Assembly: GCF_964340395.1 (NCBI RefSeq)
Contig: NC_135562.1
Location: forward strand, 4,890,134 to 4,954,133
DNA length: 64,000 nt
Direction: 5' to 3'
Origin: Glandiceps talaboti
Lineage: Eukaryota > Hemichordata > Enteropneusta > Spengelidae
Shown here in pieces: positions 34,730-43,649 of the stretch (positions are counted from its first letter, which is position 1; each line of letters starts with the position of its first letter). The position numbers and the translations under genes were made by a program. The notes under the pieces are model-generated. The model ran no database searches, was not told the DNA's origin, and saw nothing but the letters and a program-made list of their open reading frames with translations.

Positions 34730-35187
34730 CAATAATAATTTGCCCAAACAGCTTTACAAGTATTACCCATAGCACGGACCTAGAAGATGTACGAGCCCTT
34801 TGTAGTCCAACTCCCCGGGAGGATATAATCCTTTGTAGAGCATAGGATTAAAGCATTCAAGTTACATCTTCTATCATACCAGGTCCCCAATTATACAGCT
34901 GAGTTGACTGGGACATAGTCATAGTTCAAATCTTGCACAATGAAAAAAGTGTCAGTTCCAGCACACGTAACTTTATTTGAAATTTGAAATTACTTACTCC
35001 TCGTCTCGTATCGCATCATATGTAAATTTCTTGATTGCTACTTTATGATTCAGCTTTTTATAGAAGCCAACATAAATGTCTGCATAGCAACCAGAACCAA
35101 TTTTGCCTCTCTGGACGATTAAGTTGTTACTGATGATATCAGCTTTGTCTATTTGATTTAGCCAAGCCATCTTACATAGAATTCATG
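26822..35187 (-). CDS. predicted protein kinase-NHL beta-propeller fusion protein (7 exons, ~821 aa)
   Basis: Exons: 35187-34998 (ATG at 35170), 34504-34186, 33990-33845, 31774-31725, 30855-30700, 29859-29750, 28333-26822. The first six total 954 coding nt, exactly 318 codons, and the next exon opens in phase 0. Kinase (about 20-285): glycine loop GSGCYADIYVG, VAIK (K47), HRDLKLEN (D149), DFG (167-169), APE (194-196), DVYSFAIMAWEL and DRPRF; all catalytic residues are present. The style is TKL/RIPK-like, so Ser/Thr specificity is likely. Then come an acidic, Tyr-rich linker, a Pro-rich PMPVPRPLPCPRPP segment and about six NHL-type blades (about 544-809) like those of TRIM-NHL proteins. It is probably an intracellular signalling protein whose propeller recruits protein or RNA. 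The kinase exon at 29750 ends in a donor, not a stop, so another exon must follow; the NHL exon is the only candidate. Transcript proof is lacking. Confidence 0.75.
28334..29749. other. intron between kinase and NHL exons, no further exon seen
   Basis: 1.4 kb without a plausible minus-strand exon, polyadenylation cluster or promoter, which favours direct splicing of the kinase part to the NHL exon. Confidence 0.5.
29750..29859 (-). CDS. kinase-NHL exon 6: post-kinase linker
   Basis: Acceptor GTTTCAG, donor ACTCAG|GTTAGA. Encodes DLGKEMLRFDNPKFVKQVEE and a helical, charged tail ending DPTQ in phase 0. It has no stop, so the message must continue. Confidence 0.8.
30054..30117. repeat. (ACA)n microsatellite
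   Basis: About 21 trinucleotide copies within a kinase-gene intron. Confidence 0.97.
30700..30855 (-). CDS. kinase-NHL exon 5: C-lobe end
   Basis: Acceptor ACCCCAG, donor TCAAG|GTACT. Encodes ARNKEHLWMAVAQGKRRPKL and ends CWAHDAKDRPRFQ, with the invariant C-lobe arginine of the kinase fold. Confidence 0.88.
31725..31774 (-). CDS. kinase-NHL exon 4 (50-bp microexon): F-helix
   Basis: Acceptor CCTACAG, donor AAAG|GTAAAA. Encodes FAIMAWELCSGEIAFK, the conserved helix after the APE motif. Confidence 0.88.
31868..32306. mobile_element. non-autonomous TIR element in a kinase-gene intron
   Basis: Left end AGGGAGCGATCAGTTTTTA and right end AAAAACTTATCGCTCCCT are inverted matches over about 17 bp. 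The interior includes a GC-rich GGCCGGGGTGGGCCGG and a GTGCACGCTACGAGCGTGCG hairpin and has no ORF. It looks hAT-like; the target duplication is not clear. Confidence 0.6.
32307..33844. other. kinase-gene intron with ATCATGAT-type motif cluster
   Basis: Between 32380 and 32710 the motif (A)ATCATGAT(T) or near-variants recurs at least seven times, with spaced GTGATT half-sites and two ATGGCGG sequences. No exon seen. It may be a degraded repeat or an internal promoter/enhancer. Confidence 0.35.
33845..33990 (-). CDS. kinase-NHL exon 3: DFG, activation segment, APE
   Basis: Acceptor CTTTATAG; donor ATATAG|GTGGAG, weak but the only one joining in frame to exon 4 (DVY-S-FAIMAWEL). IADFGLS, an activation loop with Thr and Tyr residues, and VYIAPECL are present. 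Confidence 0.88.
34186..34504 (-). CDS. kinase-NHL exon 2: alpha-C helix to catalytic loop
   Basis: 319 bp, acceptor CACACAG, donor AAG|GTAAAA. It has the alpha-C helix QLLGEFKAMKKVRH, the hinge VMEYMCNKSL, the helix SGMAFLHAQRI and the complete catalytic loop HRDLKLENVLV. Confidence 0.9.
34659..34729. repeat. (AAAT)n microsatellite at the tail of a SINE fragment
   Basis: About 17 tetranucleotide copies, adjacent to the minus-strand SINE remnant at 34735-34975, as expected for a 3' tail. Confidence 0.95.
34735..34975 (-). mobile_element. SINE remnant in a kinase-gene intron
   Basis: Shares ACCAGGTCCCCAATTATACA, CTGAGTTGACT..GACATAGTCAT and GTTCAAATCTTGC with the better copy at 54800-55125, in the same order and orientation. 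Confidence 0.6.
34998..35187 (-). CDS. kinase-NHL exon 1: start codon, glycine loop, VAIK lysine
   Basis: Acceptor TTTCCTAG at 35188-35189 implies a 5' UTR exon upstream. Just before the chosen ATG (35170-35168, AAGATGG) is a tiny upstream ORF (ATG AAT TCT ATG TAA), which may damp translation. Encodes MAWLNQIDKAD, then GKIGSGCYADIYVG and KVAIKK. The donor is GA|GTAAGT and splits a Glu codon. Confidence 0.82.
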
Positions 35188-35494
35188 CCTAGGAAAAGAA
35201 CATATTTCATAGTATTATATCAAACAGGTGTATTTGATTTGTTAAAAGAATAATGCTTTGAACTGTTACCAATCACTGTTTAACTATATTTTAACTACAA
35301 GAAATGTTTGTGTACGTTATGAATCAATTAGAACAACCGAATCGTTGTCTGAGGTCATATGGGTTAGCAGATGTCAAAACAGAGCGTGTTATTTGTTGTA
35401 TGTTGTCACTCAATTATCATAAAGGACTTTCATATGACACAGGGTAAAGTTCGATATTCAAGTCATTATTATGTATAATACGTAAGGCTTAAAA

Positions 35495-35835
35495 TATAAT
35501 TGTGTGGTTCCAATAACGTTCAATTTTAGAATAGGTGGGGTGGGTAGATTTTTTTCATGTTTGAGTCTCTTGTTCAGGTAGTTGTGTTTTCCGTTGTTTT
35601 CCATATGATCTCTGTGTTATTTGTTTCTTCTCATCAGATGTACAGCCATTACAGATTGGTAGAACAGTTTTATATTGTCTTTTTAAGTTGATGCCAGTTT
35701 CTGCATCCACTATTTCTCGCGAGACTTCATCACCATTTTATTTTTTTCTCGAATACATAAAAAAGAAGTAGTGTCGGCAGTGTAAAAGTAGGTGGGGTCG
35801 GGTAACCGGAACAAAACAATTTGTTTGGCCTAAAC
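35495..35835 (+). mobile_element. TIR-like interspersed repeat, copy 2
   Basis: Matches 22135-22500 along its length: TGTGGTTCCAATAACG, ATTTTAGAATAGGTGGGGT, CAGATGTACAGCCATTACAG, GATGCCAGTTTCTGCATC, GGGTAACCGGAAC, TTTGGCCT. Confidence 0.6.
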
Positions 35836-36600
35836 ACTTTCTTTACATGTTACGTAATACGTTTGATTTTACCATAAATGTATTGTAGGGAATGAAAGAA
35901 ATGCTCAACATTAATATCATATTTTGAATAAAATTTGGGAGGAAGAGCTGAGGAGAATCGAAGAGAAACAGTTCGCTGTCAGTCGTGCGTAGATATTGGG
36001 GAAGTTTAGACTGTAGACAAAAGTGACAAGTTTGAGACAAGACAAAGACAGACATAACTTAGTTGAGCTTAGGAAAGAGGTGTACTTTACTCTCAGTGGT
36101 AAGTCAGACGACAAAAGGACTAACTAAGGTTTCTGGTAATTCTATTTGAGAATTAACTCCCACCAAACTTAAATATTCGAGGCTGTCGAGTTCTTCCCCA
36201 GAACCGTTCGATACAATATCCCGTGTACGAAAACATCAAAACAATTTGATCACAGGTTTCACAGGAGAAGTCGAAAAGTACCTAATCCACTAAAAATAGT
36301 AAATGACTACTATCAACTTAGCATGAATATTTTTAAATAGTCTTCCCATAAGAAAAATGCACACCATTAATCAAAGTTATTCGATTTCCGGTTTTGAAGA
36401 AGTCGAAGATATGATTTTCGACCAAAAATACCTCCACATCTGCTAAAATTAGAGAGAATAATTCGTATCACGAACCTATGTACATTGCATACAACACAAA
36501 TATCAAAGCAATCCGACCACCTGTTTCAAAGAAAAAGTGAAAGTCACAAATACCATTTTAGCACAAGTGAACTGATAAGGTTCAGTAGGGCTATAGTGCG
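35836..36600. other. intergenic upstream of the kinase-NHL gene
   Basis: No gene seen. The promoter of the minus-strand kinase-NHL gene should lie in or beyond this stretch, because a 5' UTR exon is implied upstream of 35187; no defined TATA or initiator could be assigned. Confidence 0.4.
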
Positions 36601-36607
36601 GTGCGAT

Positions 36608-36610
36608 GCC

Positions 36611-36651
<41 letters not shown>

Positions 36652-36727
36652 GCCTGCCTGCCTGCCCGCCCACCCTTCCGTCTGTGTGTGTGTGTGTGTG
36701 CGCGCGCGCGCGTGTGTGTGTGTGTGC

Positions 36728-36769
<42 letters not shown>
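36608..36769. repeat. (CTGT)n/(CCTG)n/(GT)n compound microsatellite
   Basis: Tetranucleotide CTGT run, then CCTGCC and (GT)n with a CGCGCG interruption; alternating purine-pyrimidine DNA able to form Z-DNA. It starts a composite repeat that continues to about 37740. Confidence 0.95.
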
Positions 36770-36773
<4 letters not shown>

Positions 36774-36869
36774 ACGACTTAAACTCAAAAACAGCCATAC
36801 CGATTGCCTTGGTATTGGTGGTTTGGTGGGGACATTACCTTTGGTGTCTAGTTGGGAAATTGTTCAAAG

Positions 36870-37740
36870 CAAAATGATCGCATGACAGGTGTGTGATTTG
36901 GGTCAAAAATGTCATTTTTGGTCAACAAACTTAAAATCACAAACTACTGGGTAGATTGGTCTGGAATTTGGTGGGAACGTTCTTAGGGGTGTGTAGATAA
37001 GATTTCTTCATGACATGATGATTCCATCAGTGATATGCAAATTAGGACTAAATGGGTTTTTTTTGTTCAAAAATCCTTAATTCCAACACTACTGAGAAGA
37101 TTGAACTGAAATTTGATGGGGATGCATTTGCGATGTATAGATGAAGAAATATTAAGCATATAATGATCTCAGCAGCAATATGCAAATAAAATGTAAAAAT
37201 ATGAAAGTTGGTCAAAAACTTATATCTCAAAAATACTTGGTCAACAAGACTGAAATTTGATGATATGTTTCTAGAATTTTTATTCTGCAGATTATGTTCA
37301 AAGCATTTTGACACAATTGGCCCTAGCAACTATGACCACGCCCTTAGCAACAACAAAATGCCAGTATACTTTGGTCAAATAACAACATCATCTGGTAGGC
37401 AAGTGAGCAAACATTCACAAATGTATGCAAATATCCCTAGCAACCATGACCACGCCCATGCCAACAGTCAGGCGATGACGTATTTCACAAAGATAACCAG
37501 GGATTCTTAGACAAGTGAACAAGCATTCAAAAAGTGTTTGCAAATGTGCCTTTCAACAAGACCATGCCCATAGCAACAGTCAAATGATAGCATATATTGC
37601 AAAGATAACATCAGGGATTAACAGACAAGTGAATAAACCTTCAGAAATGTTTATAAATGTACCTAGCAACAAGACCACACCCATAGAAACAGCCAAAGGA
37701 TCACATTTATTGCAAAGATAAAAACAGGGGTGGATAGACA
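36870..37740. repeat. composite tandem repeat with CCTAGCAACnATGACCACGCCC units
   Basis: The first part has two to three units of ~170 bp built around GGTCAAAAAnTTnnAAT and CTGAAATTTGATGGG. The second part (37320-37740) has about four ~108-bp units with CCTAGCAAC, GACCACGCCCATAGCAACA, GTCAAATGATGACATA and AGACAAGTGAACAAACATTC. These unit types are characteristic of marine-invertebrate satellite-like dispersed elements. Confidence 0.75.
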
Positions 37741-37977
37741 ACTGGATAATCATTCTTCAAACGAACACCTCTACCTAGCATGGATCAGCACCTGGATAAA
37801 TAATTTTTTTTAAACTTTACAGTTGTGCGACAACACCATTGGTGCTATTTTTGACCATATATACCCTTAAAATCATCCGTAAAAAGAAAACGACAACTCA
37901 ATTTGGCATGAACAATTCTAGAGATTTCCCAAGCCACATACACTCCAAATCTCAAAGCAATCCGCCAGCTGTTTTCG

Positions 37978-38108
37978 AAGAAGAAGAAGAAGAAGAAGAA
38001 GAAGAAGAAGAAGAAGAAGAAGAAGAAGAAGAAGAAGAAGAAGAAGAAGAAGAAGAAGAAGAAGAAGAAGAAGAAGAAGAAGAAGAAGAAGAAGAAGAAG
38101 AAGAAGAA
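37978..38108. repeat. (GAA)n microsatellite
   Basis: About 43 GAA triplets, uninterrupted, a purine strand prone to triplex formation. It produces poly-Glu/poly-Phe frames that are not genes. Confidence 0.98.
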
Positions 38109-39400
38109 AATAGAAAGAGTTGAAGGACGAGGGATGAGAGATAACAGACGAATGCGGAAAATCAACCTAACCCTTAAGCTCTGCTTAGCAGTTGTTGACA
38201 GTGGAGCTAATAGTGAAATAACTACAACATAATGTAAGTGTGTGTTTCCCTTTTTCTGTAGTGTTTGTAAACAAGATTTAAACCACACAGTTTACTACCA
38301 TAATGCATCTGCAATGTGCAATATTCAACATTTGCAAAATGCAACATCAGCACTGTCAAAGCTGAAGCCAATATGGCTGGACAGGAACACTGGTAATGTG
38401 TGAATTTCAATAGTTAGTTAGTATGCTGCATATAACACTGCACACCCACTCACGCATATAGATCCTCGTAAAGTCCTTTGTTCACTGAGCTAAGGTATTT
38501 GTCCCAACGAACTGAAACTCGCATAGGTAATGACCATCTATTTTTAGCATGTGATGGCATCCGATGTCGTGTATCGGATGTGCTTTACATTGATAGATTT
38601 AATAAACAGACCTTTCGTAATCTGAGGTCTCCTGACTGATTTTATGCTTTAGTAATTATTTTGACGAAGTTGTCGCCACTTAAGATTATGAAATAAATCA
38701 TCCTATGTTGTAGAAGCTTCGGATGAATCAGGACAGTCGTAAACTGATTGCCAAGATACATCACTAATGTCAGTTAAGTGTGCTGTGCGACAGCTGGGTT
38801 AAATACATGATGGAAAATATTGATAATGTCAAAATTCGATCAGATATGTCAGTTTAAATATAACGCAATTTGCAATAGAATAGCCAGTGGTAATTGTGAT
38901 AAGTTGATCGATAATTGTATTTGATCGGGAACTGTGTGATAGTTGTAATTAGTTGTTTCAAAGTGTATGTACTGAGAAGTATGCTAACGTAAATAGCTGG
39001 TGAGACATCAAGCTACTATTGTTATGTCGTTACAGTTGGTAACTTGCAGTGCCAGACAGTGCATTTACAAGACTATAAAATATTACCTACCAGTACACCT
39101 TTGCCATATAAATGTTTACAGTGCTTGATTTATATCAAGTACCTAGGGCCAAAATTGTATTGTTTTGTCACATGAGCCTGGCGTAACTTGCTGTAAAAAG
39201 TTGTTTCGCAATATTTTGTTCTCTTTTGGCAGTTAATGTAAAGCATTGGTGGGATAGACAACCTATCCATTAAATTCCTGCTAAGAGGCAACAAAGCACG
39301 AGGTTGCCATGTCTGCTTTATAGTAGCCTTCAGATACGCATGACCTCCCTCAGTCACACAAAATGAATGACTCGTACTGCAAGGGTTCGTAGTCCTTTAT
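38109..39400. other. intergenic, no gene seen
   Basis: AT-rich, without recognisable coding, RNA or repeat features apart from a CTGCTAAGAGGCAAC block at about 39278, which recurs at 40227. Confidence 0.5.
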
Positions 39401-40273
39401 TTGTTATATAATTATTCATTGCTTCTGCTAACTCGTTGCCATGGACACGTTTACCATTGGTATCTTAGAAGGCTGAGGTTTTTTTTATTACGACCGGTTA
39501 GCTTGTTGACGGTACCCCCACCATTGCCTGGCAACTCCTGGTTAAATGTTTTCCATATATAAACTTCAGAAGCGTGCAATCCCGCTAATTTTAAATATTT
39601 CTACAATTGAAATGCAATCCAAAGGGATTTCCAGTATTGACCTTTTTAAACGACTTCATATTTTACCACTTGAAAAGAGATTTCTATTTAACAAGTACAT
39701 TCTGATTTTTAAATGTCTACATAACCTGGCTCCTATGTACCTCTCTGACCTCCTTCATAAAAGGAGTTCAAGTAACCAAATGGGCACCCTTATCAGTATT
39801 AAGAATTTAACTTGTTTCAAAAAATCTTTAAATTCATACTTATTTGAATCTCTTTAATCCTTTTACATTGTCTGTGGTTATACAATTTTATCTCTTTTAC
39901 GCTTCATACTTTTTAATGTTTTTCAATTTTTATGTGTGTTACCTAGTTTTGTTTTTGTTGTTGTATTGTGTACATTTGCTTTAGGGCCCCTGGGAAGATT
40001 AGGCTGGACCTAACAGGGTCACCCTTTTTCTTTTTGAAATAAAAGTCGTTATTATATTATTATTTGTCTTTCGACTATTTTCTATGATTTTCTTTACCCT
40101 GTTTCTCTAGAAATCGTCGAGCAGGGTCTTTCCACTATTGGAAGTTGTTTGTCTCTTTGTTATCATTGCTTTGATTTATACTGTCATAAATGGCTTGTCG
40201 GATGCATAGACTCTGGTTATCTTTCTGCTAAGAGGCAACGAGTTAGCAGAAGCAATGAATAATTATATAACAA
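39401..40273. mobile_element. 873-bp segment bounded by perfect 40-bp inverted repeats
   Basis: 39401-39440 (TTGTTATATAATTATTCATT then GCTTCTGCTAACTCGTTGCC) is exactly inverted at 40234-40273. Inside is a LINE 3' fragment with its A-rich end. It could be a composite or foldback insertion, or an inverted target duplication formed when the LINE inserted. Confidence 0.65.
39546..39857 (+). pseudogene. LINE (non-LTR retrotransposon) ORF2 C-terminal fragment
   Basis: 103 codons with the post-RT domain pattern YKLQKRAIPLIL...LPLEKRFLFNKYILIFKCLHNLAPMYLSDLL. This is typical of the C-terminus of jockey/CR1-type reverse transcriptases. It is 5'-truncated, with no RT catalytic motifs, and followed by an A/T-rich 3' end near 40040. 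Inactive. Confidence 0.75.
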
Positions 40274-40340
40274 ATTGTATGCTACACTATAATACAGCAC
40301 CCCCATGACCGTGAGTTTAGAGGGTGTGGATCGCTCATGC

Positions 40341-40400
40341 TGACGACTGCGGTTTATGGAGATATAGCTGACGACTGCGGTTTATGGAGATATAGCTCTG
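40341..40400. repeat. 31-bp tandem duplication
   Basis: GCTGACGACTGCGGTTTATG followed by GAGATATA occurs twice in direct tandem. Confidence 0.85.
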
Positions 40401-40961
40401 ATTTTGTCTACTGTTCGGGTAATGTGTGATTTTTCATTTGACTTTTATCGGTGCCAGGTGATTGATGAATGCATCCGATGAACAGTTGTGAGATAGATCT
40501 TGGTAGCCAGTAGGGGCTGGTTGTAATTTACACATTTCAGTGAACAGATTGTAGTTGGCTGATCGTAAAACTACATTAATGTATACTACAATTACAAACT
40601 AGTGCAATTTTATCATGGTGACAGAATTAAAAACCAACAAGCTTTCGCTCAAGATTTAAACTTGTCACTTCACCATCCACGGATAATATTGACAGATACA
40701 ATGTCTTTTTATAAGTAATTGACCGTGTTTTAGTGAATATATCTTCGGTTACTTCATAAAAATAATATCCCCGTTGCAGCTAGTGTAGGTTTAATTTCGA
40801 CTGCCCGCTCGCTAAATCGCAAAATGTGATAGAATGGTGTTTTGCTCGATCTTGTGATGCAATGTAAATCGAGGCATTATAGAGTTAACAGTCATGTGTA
40901 CGTAATGTGAGCCTGTTCACAAAATCGTACACCATTTATTGCGGTATTTTACTGTTAGGCC

Positions 40962-41292
40962 AATAAAAAAGATTGTGTTTCCGATAACCCGACTGACCCT
41001 AGTTTAAGCCTCGGACCCTAAACATTTTTAAACATTTAAAACAAAAAGATAAGACATTCTTTGTGTTCTTGAATTGGCCTTCATGTACGTCTGTTTTCGT
41101 CCCCAGCGATATTTGTACATATTTCATCAAAACTATCACAGAAGGGGTACGCTGACCGACATATTGTTTTTTTGGGGGTCGAAGCAATATTTAGAAAATA
41201 AAAACAATTAAAAGATAGAATAAAGTAAATGCCCGACCTGCCTACCCTATTTTCTGAATTCATGTTATCGGAAACACGCAATTATGTTTTAT
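40962..41292. mobile_element. TIR-like repeat (GTGTTTCCGATAAC ends)
   Basis: Left end AATAAAAAAGATTGTGTTTC then CGATAAC; the right end in reverse complement is AACATAATTGCGTGTTTCCG then ATAAC. Non-coding interior. The right half resembles 50852-50995 (CTATCACAGAAG..GCTGACCGACA, CCTACCCTATTTTCTG..CATGTTATCGGA). Confidence 0.55.
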
Positions 41293-41551
41293 CGTATTAG
41301 TACAAATTCTTCTACGTGTGCGTTGGTACTTTGTGTGAAAGTGTTTTGCATTATTGGCCATACTGATACGTAACTTGAACAAAAAATGGTATGTATCAAG
41401 TTTAGCTATGTCCACGAATACTTTCATTGTAACTTTTTCATTGGAAGATGATATGTCACTCCTGATTTTCGATATTGGTTTTGAATATTCGGTCAGAAAT
41501 AATATCTGTTTATTTCTTCTCTGAAACGTTTTCCCGTTTACTTTGTTATAT

Positions 41552-42003
41552 TGTTGGGTGTCGTAGAGTTGAACGGTATAAGTATGGACAGTTCAGACGT
41601 TACACTCTAGCACTCACACTCTCATACTCTCGTACGGGATCGTTCAGGTCCAAGTCGGGAATTAGTCACGACTGAGAAGATATTTCGGCTTGCCAGAATC
41701 ACCTACCCGAGAGCTCGTCTCTCTTGAGCTCCTCTCCTGATTCTGGATGTTTTATTCTCATCTTAAGTATACTTCGAATACAATGGAATTTACACAACGA
41801 CTATATAAATAGCAAGTCACACCCTAAGATCATGCCATCATAAAAGTTATTATATACTTTTCTCTAACCAATCATGTGAATTTCAGTTACATCATGTTTG
41901 CCCAGATTCGTCATCGCCAGTCTATTTCTGACCTATGGCCTACAATGCCGAAAAGTAGAATTTATTCCAATAATTCCGAAATACGATATTTTGGATCGTA
42001 ACA
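41552..42003 (-). repeat. 3' LTR of the Ty3-type element
   Basis: Same 452-bp sequence as 50052-50503. It is bordered inside by the polypurine tract and outside by ATAT. Confidence 0.95.
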
Positions 42004-42023
42004 CCACCCCCCGTTTTCCTAAA
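42004..42023 (-). other. polypurine tract of the LTR element
   Basis: On the element strand TTTAGGAAAACGGGGGGTGG abuts the start of the 3' LTR, the expected plus-strand primer position. Confidence 0.85.
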
Positions 42024-42713
42024 GGAGCGACCCGCGACTTGAGAACTGGAGAAACATGACGAGTGGCATAGCCAAAGCTTTCTTGTAAATTTGTTTTTGT
42101 GTTTTTCTTTTTATAACAACTAAGTAACACCGTTGCATAGATACCATATGTAATCGGTAATCAGGTAAAATCGTCTCAAGGAATGTTAAATACAGAGTAT
42201 ATAAATATATATGAGATAAATACATGTATACCTAGAATAAATTACAATGTAAACCAATTATGAAATCAAATAAGCGATTAAAATAGCATAGTAACCTTGA
42301 TATATATCTTGAATAAACATGAAAGTAAACATAGCACTTGAAGTAGTCATATATAAATATTGATTATGGAATACAGTAATTGACAGTAGTGATCAGTCCT
42401 GTAAATATATATAAAAAAAATCTCAAGAAAACAAAATGTCACGAACATAAAATCTAACAGACGACAGCATAATTCGTGAAACATGATAAAAGTTCAAATG
42501 TTCGTTTCAAAAACATGCATTCAATACCCGTAAAATAAAAGTAAATACACAATCAAATGAAAATAATTGTAAATCATATATGCAACGGATTGTTCTACAA
42601 AAGTACAGTAAGTTATAGCATTCCTGCAATTAGAATGCAAGTCAAGTCCGTAGTCAAAAATCGTAGTCAATATCCAAAAAGAAATCCAAAATTCAATGTT
42701 AGCGAAGCAAGAC

Positions 42714-43198
42714 CTAAAATAATGACCATGAGGGAGTATCGTCTTCAGGGGAGGCCGCAACACTAGCAGGGCGAATAAGGGGCGTGTCGGGGATGTCTGA
42801 ATGAACATCGGCTACCACCACGCTGCTACTTGTATTCATAGCAAGCAAACTATCTTCGCAGAGCGGCTCTATAATAATTTCGCGCATATCTAAACAATCG
42901 CTATCAGCCTGTGTACCAAAGTCAGTTTCACACCCCTTAGAATTAGTCAAGAACAAAAGTTTTGCGTCTATAGGTACTTTAACTGGACAAAAACATTTCT
43001 TCCAAAATCTAAAACATTTAAAGCTACACTTATAACACAATACGACAATAAGTCCCAGTCCAACTACCGCAATAGCATTAAGTAAGATCTCGCTGGTTCC
43101 GCCGCTAACAACAGTGCCGGCTTCTGTCGTCAACACGGAGCCAACTGAATCCCACGGTATATTTTGTGCACGTATAGGACTGGCACTCAGAATCGCAA
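42714..43198 (-). CDS. extra 3' ORF B of the LTR element: membrane-anchored, envelope-like
   Basis: The frame is open from about 43198 without an early ATG; the first ATG-like start is near 43136. It has a hydrophobic leader-like stretch (LSITLAILSASPIRAQ), then a transmembrane segment LLNAIAVVGLGLIVVLCY, a Cys/Lys-rich juxtamembrane region (CYKCSFKCFRFWKKCFC) and an acidic tail. Position and layout resemble the anchor end of an envelope-like protein reached by splicing. The functional assignment is tentative. Confidence 0.45.
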
Positions 43199-43201
43199 GA
43201 G

Positions 43202-43555
43202 TTATAGAAAGCTGGAATCACCCTTAACTAAGGTACTATCCACATAATTATTAAATTCATCCATGGGAGTTAAGTATATATGGGAATGGTTTCTCAATAC
43301 CTGTGAAACCCTATTCAATTCCAATTTTAATCTAGTATCCCTGAACAAAGACTTATTCCAACTTTCTGTGATCAACCTAACTTGAGGTAGTTGCATAGTT
43401 AGTGTGTCATTTAAAGTATAGTCAAACAGTGACGTGTCAAATTCCTTGTTATACAACGTAGATAAAACAGGAACATTTAAAATATGTTCATAAGTAATCG
43501 TCTCATTAGGCTGGCAATTAGCATCTAACGACTCAAAATAATAATAAGTGGACAT
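43202..43555 (-). CDS. extra 3' ORF A of the LTR element (unrecognised)
   Basis: 117 codons downstream of the chromodomain ORF, with several potential N-glycosylation sites (NET, NDT, NKS, NHS) and a long amphipathic middle. It could be the ectodomain part of an envelope-like third ORF, but no homology is recognised. It ends at a TAA just before ORF B in another frame. Confidence 0.45.
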   Translation of the reverse strand: MSTYYYFESLDANCQPNETITYEHILNVPVLSTLYNKEFDTSLFDYTLNDTLTMQLPQVRLITESWNKSLFRDTRLKLELNRVSQVLRNHSHIYLTPMDEFNNYVDSTLVKGDSSFL

Positions 43556-43649
43556 TAAAATGTGCGAGCGACCGGTCTAAGGCTTGGTGAAAACAAATAT
43601 CAATCCCTTAAACTAACTAAGTGAACCCGTTCTGAAGCCGTGCTAACTA

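Noticed and set aside
37839-38288. ORFs with poly-Glu and poly-Phe
   Set aside because: Created by the (GAA)n tract; no flanking coding signals.
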